Of a DNA stretch of 5,347 bases, positions 1 through 4,673 are shown in pieces. Position numbers and translations under genes: made by a program. How positions within the stretch are numbered: position 1 is the first letter of the stretch; each line of letters starts with the position of its first letter. The notes beneath the pieces were generated by a model. It was not told where the DNA came from. It saw nothing but the letters and a program-made list of their open reading frames with translations, and made no database searches. The stretch covers positions 1-5,347 of the forward strand of contig JAKDLE010000255.1 in the NCBI GenBank assembly GCA_030453005.1. The letters run 5' to 3'. The DNA is from Pseudonocardia sp. (GTDB taxonomy: Bacteria; Actinomycetota; Actinomycetes; Mycobacteriales; Pseudonocardiaceae).

Positions 1-120
1 CCCAACGAGGCGGCCGCAGCCGGTGATGAATCGGCAATGACGCTGCGGGAGACGGCAAACTCGGTGGTTCGTGCAGGCTCGTGAGACGGCGTAACGTCGT
101 AATCATCTTAACGAGGGGAT

Positions 121-125
121 GGAGG
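121..125 (+). promoter_or_regulatory. Shine-Dalgarno of the first gene
   Basis: GGAGG sits 5 nt before the ATG at 131. The in-frame ATG at 119 overlaps this region and has GAGGGG abutting it with no spacer, so the ribosome binding site decides for 131. A TANNNT box (TAACGT, 92-97) further upstream could be the -10 element, but no -35 match is visible. Confidence 0.6.
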
Positions 126-130
126 CGGCC

Positions 131-748
131 ATGTCGGGACGGATGCATCGAGGGTGGCACGGGGCCGCGGGACGCGGCGGGCGTGGACCGGGTCGGGGCG
201 GTTGGCAGCAGGCCGACCTCCCCGACGCCGACGACGCCGCCGCGTGGTTGCAGGGCAGGCTGCCCGACGGCTGGTACACCGGCGTGCCGGAGGTGACCGT
301 CGACCGCGAGGAGATCGTGATCGTCGGCGAGCTGCCTCCCGTGGAGGGCAGGTTCGACGACACCGAGGCGGGCCGGGCGGATCGTGGCGCCGCCGTGGCG
401 GGGCGGATCACGCGCTTCCGGGAGCAGACCCGTGAGGAGCGCATCGAGATCGCCCGACAGGCCGAGCACCGCTACGGACGCAAGGTGGCCTGGGGTGCGC
501 GGACCGGCGACGACGTGGAGCTGTTCACCGTGGCGTCCGTGCCGGTGATGACCCGACTGCGCCAGCCCGAGCGGGTCGTGCTCGACACGTTGGTGGACTC
601 CGGTGTGGCCCGGTCGCGGTCCGACGCCCTGGCGTGGGCCGTGCGGCTGGTCGGGCAGCACGCCGACGAGTGGCTCGGTGAGCTGCGCGACGCGATGGCG
701 AGGGTGGACGAGCTGCGCGCCAAGGGTCCGACCGACGCGAAGGAATAG
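131..748 (+). CDS. Conserved actinobacterial protein of unknown function, RHH-like C-terminal region
   Basis: This 205-residue protein has no function I can name. The start at 131 is chosen for its GGAGG; ATG 119 would add four residues and ATG 143 would remove four. Residues 1-25 are Gly/Arg-rich and probably disordered. Residues 27-70 hold an acidic segment, a Trp/Tyr cluster (LPDGWYTG) and a beta-strand-like EIVIVGEL. Residues 91-121 form a charged helix ending in AEHRYGRKVAWGA. Residues 141-174 read TRLRQPERVVLDTLVDSGVA followed by RSRSDALAWAVRLV, which resembles the strand-helix-turn-helix of ribbon-helix-helix (CopG/Arc) proteins: a short basic strand, a leucine helix, a Gly turn, then an SRSDAL helix cap. 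A helical tail rich in Glu and Arg follows. I recall similar proteins across actinomycetes annotated only as hypothetical. There is no signal peptide or membrane segment, so it should be cytoplasmic. It converges on trhA. A DNA-binding role is inference from the RHH-like pattern only. Confidence 0.85.
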   Translation: MSGRMHRGWHGAAGRGGRGPGRGGWQQADLPDADDAAAWLQGRLPDGWYTGVPEVTVDREEIVIVGELPPVEGRFDDTEAGRADRGAAVAGRITRFREQTREERIEIARQAEHRYGRKVAWGARTGDDVELFTVASVPVMTRLRQPERVVLDTLVDSGVARSRSDALAWAVRLVGQHADEWLGELRDAMARVDELRAKGPTDAKE

Positions 749-777
749 CGTGGGCCTGCGGCGGGTTCCGAGGCGCT

Positions 778-804
778 GATCACGAGCCCAGGTCGGGCGT
801 GATC
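778..804. terminator. Stem-loop between convergent genes
   Basis: GATCACG (778-784) is matched by CGTGATC (798-804). An inner CCC/GGG pairing past a 2-nt bulge gives a compact hairpin in the 75-bp gap between two facing stop codons. There is no U-tract on either side, which is common for actinomycete terminators. Its near-symmetry would let it serve both strands. Terminator function is inferred from position. Confidence 0.5.
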
Positions 805-823
805 GACTCTCCGCCGCATGCCC

Positions 824-1504
824 TCAGTGGAACAGCGCCAGCCAGATCGCGATGTGGTGGCAGACGGCGGCGAGCACCGTGGCGGCGTGGAAGAACTCGT
901 GGAACCCGAAGGTCCGGGGCCACGGGTTCGGCCAGCGGGTGGCGTAGAAGACGGCGCCGATGGTGTAGAAGAGCCCGCCGACCAGTAGGAGGACGAGGGC
1001 GGCCACGCCCCCACCGGTCAGCAGGTCGGGTAGCACGAAGACCGCGACGTAGCCCAGCGCGAGGTAGATGGGCACACCCACCCAGGACGGCGCATGCGGC
1101 CAGCGCATCGTGAGCGCGACCCCGGCCAGCGCACCGACCCAGACGATGGTGAGCACGAACCGGGCCCGGTCCGGGGCCATCGTCAGCGCGATGACCGGCG
1201 TGTAGGTGCCCGCGATGAACAGGAAGATCATCGAGTGGTCGAGGCGCTTCATCACCGCCCGGCTGCGGACGCTGTGCCAGGTGCGGCGGTGGTAGAGCGA
1301 GCTGACGCCGAAGAGGCCGAGGATGGTGGTGCTGTACACCGAGGCGGCCAGCGCCGCGCCGCCCCCGACGAGTGCGGCGGACACCGCGATGAGCGTGGCG
1401 CACGCCGCGATCGAGACCAGGAACGACCAGAAGTGCAGCCATCCCCGCATCCGTGGCTTGACCGGCGGCGAGGTGGTGGCGGACGGCGCGGTCCCTGCAG
1501 ACAC
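824..1504 (-). CDS. trhA: TrhA / hemolysin III family membrane protein (PAQR superfamily)
   Basis: This is an integral membrane protein of the bacterial hemolysin III/TrhA branch of the PAQR superfamily. Members are linked to membrane-lipid homeostasis; the older haemolysin name is not evidence of toxicity. From the GTG at 1504 it has 226 residues and about seven hydrophobic helices (roughly 23-45, 48-66, 90-109, 115-132, 141-158, 166-187, 203-223). The family's metal-site motifs are intact: SSLYH (68-72) after helix 2, LDH (88-90) leading into AGTYTP (98-103), and HEFFH (202-206) with HH (216-217) in the last helix. The GTG at 1504 is preferred because a -10-like TATTCT lies 6 nt upstream, implying a leaderless message. 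The alternative GTG at 1522 adds six residues, lacks a ribosome binding site, and would place the -10 box inside the coding sequence. It is divergent from the prenyl synthase gene, an arrangement I recall for Rv1085c-Rv1086 in M. tuberculosis. Confidence 0.93.
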   Translation of the reverse strand: MSAGTAPSATTSPPVKPRMRGWLHFWSFLVSIAACATLIAVSAALVGGGAALAASVYSTTILGLFGVSSLYHRRTWHSVRSRAVMKRLDHSMIFLFIAGTYTPVIALTMAPDRARFVLTIVWVGALAGVALTMRWPHAPSWVGVPIYLALGYVAVFVLPDLLTGGGVAALVLLLVGGLFYTIGAVFYATRWPNPWPRTFGFHEFFHAATVLAAVCHHIAIWLALFH

Positions 1505-1510
1505 ACGTCG

Positions 1511-1516
1511 AGAATA
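1511..1516 (-). promoter_or_regulatory. -10 box of a probable leaderless trhA promoter
   Basis: On the minus strand TATTCT fits the actinobacterial TANNNT -10 consensus and ends 6 nt before the GTG at 1504. Transcription starting 7 nt downstream would begin on the start codon. No convincing -35 is visible. Confidence 0.5.
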
Positions 1517-1596
1517 CGTCACCGCTCACGGGACGGAGTGACGCCCGGGTGAACCCCGCATGGTCGGGACCGGCCGTCGGCCCCCGCGCAGCGGCG

Positions 1597-1602
1597 TAAG
1601 CT
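1597..1602 (+). promoter_or_regulatory. -10 box of a probable leaderless prenyl synthase promoter
   Basis: TAAGCT fits TANNNT and ends 8 nt before the GTG at 1611. No Shine-Dalgarno precedes that GTG. This supports 1611 rather than the upstream ATG at 1560, which would place this box inside the gene. The -35 position shows no consensus. Confidence 0.5.
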
Positions 1603-1610
1603 CACCCGCC

Positions 1611-2381
1611 GTGGGTGTGCGCGAGGTGCTGTACTCGGTCTACGAGCGGCGGTTGAGCCGTGAGCTGAGCGCGGTGGACGACGGGCCGCGTCACGTCGCG
1701 CTGATGTTGGACGGCAACCGTCGGTGGGCGCGCGACGCTGGCCTCGTCGACGTCAACGACGGGCATCGCGCCGGGGCGGCGAAGATCGCGGACCTGCTCG
1801 GCTGGTGTGAGGAGGCGCGGGTCGAGGTCGTCACGTTGTTCCTGCTCTCCACCGACAACCTGAGCCGTCCGACCGCCGAGCTCGAGCCGCTACTGGAGAT
1901 CATCGCCGACGTCGTCGACGAGCTCACCGGGCCGGATGCGCCGTGGCGGCTGCGGGTGGTGGGGGCGCTCGACCTGCTCCCGGCCGCGATCTCGGGCCGG
2001 CTGGCGCACGCCGCGGTGCGCACGACGGGACGCGCGGGCCTGGAGCTCAACGTCGCCGTGGGGTACGGGGGGCGTCAGGAGATCGCCGACGCCGTACGCA
2101 AGCTGCTGCTGCAGCACGCCGAGTCCGGCACGTCGATCGAGGAGTTGGCGGAGGTGCTCGACGTCGACCACATCGCCGCGCATCTCTACACCTCCGGCCA
2201 GCCCGACCCGGATCTGGTCATCCGTACGTCCGGTGAGCAGCGACTCTCGGGCTTCCTCCTCTGGCAGTCGGCGCATTCGGAGTTCTGGTTCTGCGAAGCG
2301 TACTGGCCGGAGTTCCGCAAAGTGGACTTTCTTCGGGCGTTGCGCGACTACGCGGCCCGGCACCGCCGGTTCGGTTCCTGA
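1611..2381 (+). CDS. Short-chain Z-isoprenyl diphosphate synthase (UppS family, Rv1086-like)
   Basis: This cis-prenyltransferase condenses isopentenyl diphosphate onto an allylic diphosphate in the cytosol, feeding decaprenyl/undecaprenyl phosphate lipid-carrier synthesis. From GTG 1611 it has 256 residues, the normal family size. The signatures are in order: substrate/Mg-binding DGNRRWAR (34-41, catalytic D34), LLSTDNL (78-84), NVAVGYGGR, YTSGQPDPDLVIRTSGEQRL beginning at Y193 (R205 and R211 bind diphosphate), and SGFLLWQSAHSEFWF with the Mg-ligand Glu at 224. It is strikingly close to my recollection of M. tuberculosis Rv1086, which makes (2Z,6E)-farnesyl diphosphate. Leu78 aligns with Rv1086 Leu84, reported to limit chain length, so a C15 product is more likely than undecaprenyl diphosphate (inference). 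The ATG at 1560 would add a 17-residue Arg/Pro-rich extension I judge not real. The gene is divergent from trhA and ends 22 bp from an opposing gene. Confidence 0.95.
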   Translation: MGVREVLYSVYERRLSRELSAVDDGPRHVALMLDGNRRWARDAGLVDVNDGHRAGAAKIADLLGWCEEARVEVVTLFLLSTDNLSRPTAELEPLLEIIADVVDELTGPDAPWRLRVVGALDLLPAAISGRLAHAAVRTTGRAGLELNVAVGYGGRQEIADAVRKLLLQHAESGTSIEELAEVLDVDHIAAHLYTSGQPDPDLVIRTSGEQRLSGFLLWQSAHSEFWFCEAYWPEFRKVDFLRALRDYAARHRRFGS

Positions 2382-2395
2382 GCCTCGCCGACAAT

Positions 2396-2410
2396 CGACT
2401 TGATCAGTCG
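2396..2410. terminator. Possible short hairpin at the convergent stop codons
   Basis: CGACT (2396-2400) and AGTCG (2406-2410) flank TGATC, and a further imperfect AT/AT extension is possible. It lies in the 22-bp gap between facing genes and overlaps the stop codon of the minus-strand gene. Five base pairs is weak, so terminator function is only a guess. Confidence 0.25.
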
Positions 2411-2793
2411 TCGATGCTCTGGACGATCGAGCCGCCGGAGGAGTTCTCCTGCGTGCACTCGCGCACGTCGCCTGCGCTGCCCTCGTCCGAGGCCGAGGTG
2501 TCGTCGCTGAGCAGACCCAGCGCACCGGTGAGGTCGGCCTGCACGTCGGTGACCTGGATGCCCAGGACGTTGACGGGCACGTCGTTGTTGCACGCCTGCA
2601 CGGGGACGTTGACCTCGTTGTCTGCGACGTTCACGAGGCCGCTGTTCTCACTGTCGTCGTTCACCGAGTTGACGGTGTTGTCGCCGTCGTGTCCGTGGTG
2701 GTCGTGGCCCGTGTCGCCTGCGAAGGCGAGGGGGCTGACGGCGAGCAGACCAGCGGCGGCCGCAGCCACGACGATTCCAGCCTTCTTCAGCAC
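2404..2793 (-). CDS. Small secreted chaplin-like protein
   Basis: This 129-residue exported protein has a clear Sec signal peptide: MLKKAG, an Ala/Val hydrophobic core (7-19), and an AFA signal-peptidase site (23-25). The mature protein, about 104 residues, opens with a His/Asp cluster (HDHHGHD, 30-36) and an Asn/Asp/Ser-rich stretch. A hydrophobic beta-prone core follows, NEVNVPVQAC then NNDVPVNVLGIQV (59-81), and the acidic polar tail ends in SIVQSIDD. The two cysteines (68 and 113) could form one disulphide. The alternating VPV..NV pattern recalls the chaplin (DUF320) core of Streptomyces aerial-hyphal amyloids, but the Cys placement and tail differ, so this is a chaplin-like or unnamed actinobacterial family, not a confident chaplin. 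The start is GTG with AGGAG 7 nt upstream; an ATG inside the same leader is out of frame. It faces the prenyl synthase gene and is divergent from the DUF885 gene. A cell-surface or spore-coat role is inference. Confidence 0.88.
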   Translation of the reverse strand: MLKKAGIVVAAAAAGLLAVSPLAFAGDTGHDHHGHDGDNTVNSVNDDSENSGLVNVADNEVNVPVQACNNDVPVNVLGIQVTDVQADLTGALGLLSDDTSASDEGSAGDVRECTQENSSGGSIVQSIDD

Positions 2794-2800
2794 AGTTCAT

Positions 2801-2805
2801 CTCCT
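2801..2805 (-). promoter_or_regulatory. Shine-Dalgarno of the secreted protein gene
   Basis: On the minus strand AGGAG lies 7 nt before the GTG at 2793. It selects this GTG over the out-of-frame ATG at 2800. Confidence 0.7.
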
Positions 2806-2845
2806 GTTTGGGGATCCGGGAGCGGCCGAAGCCGAACCCATTCAG

Positions 2846-2878
2846 AGTCAGCGTCCGACCGGGGAGCCCGCGCTGACT
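2846..2878 (-). other. 5' leader stem-loop of the secreted protein mRNA
   Basis: AGTCAGCG (2846-2853) and CGCTGACT (2871-2878) form a perfect 8-bp inverted repeat around 17 nt. The proposed transcription start of the secreted gene falls at about 2878, so the hairpin would sit at the very 5' end of an approximately 85-nt leader. It could stabilise the mRNA, or the DNA could be an operator just downstream of the promoter. Confidence 0.45.
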
Positions 2879-2884
2879 GTGCAA

Positions 2885-2913
2885 AAGGTAGCGCTCCGCC
2901 CGGCTGTCAACAA
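2885..2913 (-). promoter_or_regulatory. Sigma-A-type promoter of the secreted protein gene
   Basis: The minus strand carries a -10 TACCTT (2890-2885) with two overlapping -35 options: TTGTTG (2913-2908) at a 17-nt spacing, or the perfect consensus TTGACA (2910-2905) at a short 14-nt spacing. The predicted start is about 2878, giving a leader of about 85 nt. Confidence 0.5.
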
Positions 2914-2934
2914 TCTGCGTAAGCCCATCGGGTA

Positions 2935-2949
2935 GCACAAATACTGTGC
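2935..2949. promoter_or_regulatory. Operator-like inverted repeat GCACA-N5-TGTGC
   Basis: Perfect 5-bp arms surround an AT-rich AATAC centre, in a slightly AT-richer patch of the divergent intergenic region. It lies about 21 bp upstream of the secreted gene's -35 (around -57 to -71), a plausible activator position. The regulator is unknown. Confidence 0.35.
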
Positions 2950-3097
2950 GGTTGGATACGCCCTCGTTCAGGCGACAGGCCGGGCCCGCCTCCCTCCCCG
3001 GTTCCGGTGGTTCCGTGGACTCTGAGTAGTCACACATCACTCCTCTGCGCCCGTATCCTTTCGAGTCGGCACGCTCGGTGATCGCTGTGAGCCACAG

Positions 3098-3113
3098 GCA
3101 GTCAGATGACTGC
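3098..3113. promoter_or_regulatory. Perfect dyad overlapping the -35 of the DUF885 gene
   Basis: GCAGTCA (3098-3104), a GA spacer, and TGACTGC (3107-3113) make a 16-bp dyad with perfect 7-bp arms. It spans about -43 to -28 relative to a start at 3141. The right half-site contains the likely -35 hexamer, a typical repressor-operator geometry. Confidence 0.5.
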
Positions 3114-3134
3114 TCCGATTCCCCTGGGTACGGT
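3106..3134 (+). promoter_or_regulatory. Leaderless promoter of the DUF885 gene
   Basis: ATGACT (3106-3111) is a near-consensus -35 separated by 17 nt from a TANNNT -10, TACGGT (3129-3134), which ends 6 nt before the ATG at 3141. No Shine-Dalgarno precedes that ATG. The geometry predicts transcription starting on the start codon. Confidence 0.5.
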
Positions 3135-3140
3135 GCGTCG

Positions 3141-4346
3141 ATGCCGGTGGACGCCGCGGTGCGTGACTATCTGCTGCTGGCGTTCCGACTCGACTACCGG
3201 CGCCCGGGGCTGCTCAGCGTCTGTTCGGGTGACCTCGGACTGCGGGAGCAGGCCCGGGGCGAACCGCCGCCGTCCGCCGGATCGCTGGTTCGGGCCGCGG
3301 GGGAGTTGGCGCTGCGCCTGCCCGGCCTCGGGTTGGCACCGCAGCGGGAGCGGTTCCTCTCCGCCCAGCTCCTGGCGATGGAGTGGTCCGCGCGCCGCCT
3401 CGCCGGGCAGGCGGTGCCGTTCCGGACCGAGATCGCGACGTCCTACGACACGGTGCCGGAACCGGGCTCGCCGGACGAGTACCGGGCCGCGCACCGCGAC
3501 CTCGACGCGCTGCTGCCGGGGCGGGGCGACCTGGCCGCGCGCCTGGCGGCCCACCGCCGCCGCGACGAGGTGCCGCCCGCCCGGCTGGTCGTCGCCGTCG
3601 AGGCGTTGTCGGTCGCGCTTCGGGGCCGGGCCCGGGCCGCGGGGCTGCTGTCCGGGGCGGAGGGCGTGGTGTTCGAGACCGTTGCCGACGCGGCGTGGAG
3701 CGCCCTGCACCAACGGCAGGCGGCAGGCCGTTCGCGGATCCTGCTGAACCTCGCTGTCCCGGTGCGGCGCGCCGCACTGGCTCGGCTGGTGGCCCACGAG
3801 GCCTACCCGGGCCACCACACCGAGCAGTGGCGCAGGGAGGCGCTGCTGGTGGGGCAGCGGGGTTGGGGCGAGCACGCCGTCGTCGTCCTCGGGACGCCGC
3901 AGAGCCTCCTCGCCGAGGGCGCGGCCGAGCTGGGCCTGCACGTGCTGGTCGGACCGGGTTGGGGTCGCTGGGCGGCTGAGGTGCTCGACACCGTCGGGCT
4001 CGGCTTCGACGGTGAGCTCGCCGAGCGCGTCGAGCGGTGCACGGCCCGGCTGGCGCGCGTCCGCCAGGACGCCGCGTTGATGCTGGACGACCGCGGCGCC
4101 GCCGACGACGTCCTCGCCCACCTACGGCGCTGGCTGCTGCTCGACGAGGGGCGGGCGCGTCGGGTGCTGCGTTTCCTCGCCGACCCGCGGTGGCGCGGAC
4201 ACACGGTCGCCTACGTCGAGGGCGCGGCGCTCGTCCGGCGCTGGCTGGACCGGCCGGGAGCAACGGTCGTGCAGCGCTGGTGCGCGCTGCACGACGAGCC
4301 GTGGACGCCGTCGGGGCTGCGCGCCGAGCTGCGCCGGCCCGTGTGA
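3141..4346 (+). CDS. DUF885-type putative zinc metalloprotein (HExxPGH motif)
   Basis: This 401-residue protein, mostly helical and rich in Arg and Ala, has the hallmark of the DUF885 family: HEAYPGHH (219-226), an HExxPGH signature instead of the classical HExxH. A second acidic motif follows about 33 residues later, AEGAAELG (E259, E263), matching the Glu expected as a further metal ligand. Many DUF885 proteins are annotated as putative metallopeptidases, but activity is rarely demonstrated and no substrate can be read here. The length is shorter than the roughly 550 residues I recall for many members, mainly at the N-terminus. There is no signal peptide or transmembrane segment, so it is likely cytoplasmic. 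ATG 3141 is chosen because a -10 box lies 6 nt upstream and the family-like sequence (VRDYLLLAFRLDYR) starts right after it. A GTG at 3078 in the same frame would add 21 low-quality residues and overlap the -35 and the dyad. It is divergent from the secreted protein gene across 347 bp. Confidence 0.9.
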   Translation: MPVDAAVRDYLLLAFRLDYRRPGLLSVCSGDLGLREQARGEPPPSAGSLVRAAGELALRLPGLGLAPQRERFLSAQLLAMEWSARRLAGQAVPFRTEIATSYDTVPEPGSPDEYRAAHRDLDALLPGRGDLAARLAAHRRRDEVPPARLVVAVEALSVALRGRARAAGLLSGAEGVVFETVADAAWSALHQRQAAGRSRILLNLAVPVRRAALARLVAHEAYPGHHTEQWRREALLVGQRGWGEHAVVVLGTPQSLLAEGAAELGLHVLVGPGWGRWAAEVLDTVGLGFDGELAERVERCTARLARVRQDAALMLDDRGAADDVLAHLRRWLLLDEGRARRVLRFLADPRWRGHTVAYVEGAALVRRWLDRPGATVVQRWCALHDEPWTPSGLRAELRRPV

Positions 4347-4433
4347 CGAGCGCGACAAACGGTATCTGTCAAGCGATCAGCGGTAGGTCGTTGCGTGGAA
4401 TCTCGATCCGGTTCCCCGCCGGAGTTCTCGTGT

Positions 4434-4447
4434 TGCGGTTGACCGCA
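4434..4447. promoter_or_regulatory. 14-bp palindrome over a possible -35
   Basis: TGCGGT, a TG spacer, and ACCGCA form a dyad with perfect 6-bp arms. It overlaps TTGACC at 4439-4444, the -35 of the candidate promoter described in the next entry. Confidence 0.35.
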
Positions 4448-4469
4448 CGGGGGTGACCGCCGGTAGCGT
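4439..4469 (+). promoter_or_regulatory. Candidate promoter upstream of phoH
   Basis: TTGACC (4439-4444) and TAGCGT (4464-4469) resemble the actinomycete vegetative consensus (TTGACN, TAGRRT-like), but the 19-nt spacing is long. If used, phoH would have a leader of about 300 nt, or the transcript could be a separate small RNA ending at one of the downstream hairpins. Confidence 0.3.
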
Positions 4470-4483
4470 CACCGGTGGCGGTC
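4455..4483. terminator. Bulged hairpin downstream of the DUF885 gene
   Basis: GACCGCC (4455-4461) pairs with GGCGGTC (4477-4483). Inside, GGT pairs with ACC, leaving a 3-nt bulge and the loop AGCGTC. It lies about 110 bp after the DUF885 stop. It could be a terminator for that gene or leader structure for phoH; there is no U-tract. Confidence 0.35.
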
Positions 4484-4558
4484 GGTATCCGATGCAGGCC
4501 GTCCGGGAGGCCCTGGTCGTGGTGTTCGCACCGGAGGGGGCCGGCACCCCGCCCACAT

Positions 4559-4581
4559 GGGCGCGTTCGGCGGAAGCGCCC
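4559..4581 (+). terminator. GC hairpin abutting the poly-C tract
   Basis: GGGCGC (4559-4564) pairs with GCGCCC (4576-4581), and an inner TTC/GAA extends the stem past a single bulged G to a GGCG tetraloop. The 3' arm merges into the C homopolymer. Such a stem could halt transcription; it could equally provoke polymerase errors during sequencing. Confidence 0.4.
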
Positions 4582-4616
4582 CCCCCCCCCCCGCCCCGGC
4601 CCGCCCGCCCCCCCCC
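4579..4616. repeat. C-homopolymer tract / G-quadruplex candidate
   Basis: This stretch contains a run of 14 C (4579-4592), then CCCC, CCC, CCC and a run of 9 C (4608-4616), separated by only one or two G. The minus strand therefore carries five G-tracts of length 9, 3, 3, 4 and 14 with 1-2 nt linkers, far exceeding the minimal G3-loop four-tract quadruplex pattern. It is non-coding. The run lengths may be inaccurate in any assembly. Confidence 0.8.
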
Positions 4617-4673
4617 AAATTAACCCGGGGGCCCGGCACACGCCCGAGCCAGGGCCGGCCGGCCCACCGAGAA

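Noticed and set aside
1..84. Open frame running from the window edge to TGA at 82-84, possible tail of an upstream gene
   Set aside because: Only 27 codons with weak third-position GC bias and no recognisable sequence; a minus-strand frame from 106 to the edge is also open. Neither can be supported.
824..1504. Calling the hemolysin III homologue a toxin
   Set aside because: The PAQR/TrhA motifs and housekeeping context point to a membrane-homeostasis protein; the family name is historical.
1560..1610. N-terminal extension of the prenyl synthase from ATG 1560
   Set aside because: No ribosome binding site, low-complexity residues, and it spans the -10 box that fits the GTG at 1611.
2414..2935. 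173-codon open frame antisense to the secreted protein gene
   Set aside because: Composition is Ser/Thr/Pro-rich shadow sequence; the opposite strand has a perfect signal peptide, Shine-Dalgarno and promoter.
3078..3140. N-terminal extension of the DUF885 protein from GTG 3078
   Set aside because: It would place the dyad and promoter elements inside coding sequence, and the residues look unlike the helical family N-terminus that begins at 3141.
3102..4263. Long minus-strand frames (up to 349 codons) opposite the DUF885 gene
   Set aside because: Arg/Pro/Gly-dominated translations typical of GC-rich antisense frames; the plus strand carries the HExxPGH motif and a coherent start.
4354..4372. 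TTGACA on the minus strand (4372-4367) as a promoter into the DUF885 gene
   Set aside because: No TANNNT at 16-19 nt spacing and no gene to serve on that strand.
4521..4532. GGTG-TTCG-CACC mini-hairpin
   Set aside because: Only four pairs, and the TTCG loop lacks its stabilising C-G closing pair; likely chance in GC-rich DNA.
4559..4636. 6C-type small RNA (actinomycete RNA with two C-rich hairpins)
   Set aside because: The C runs are not displayed in two loops closed by matching stems, and the locus is not the one I recall for 6C RNA.
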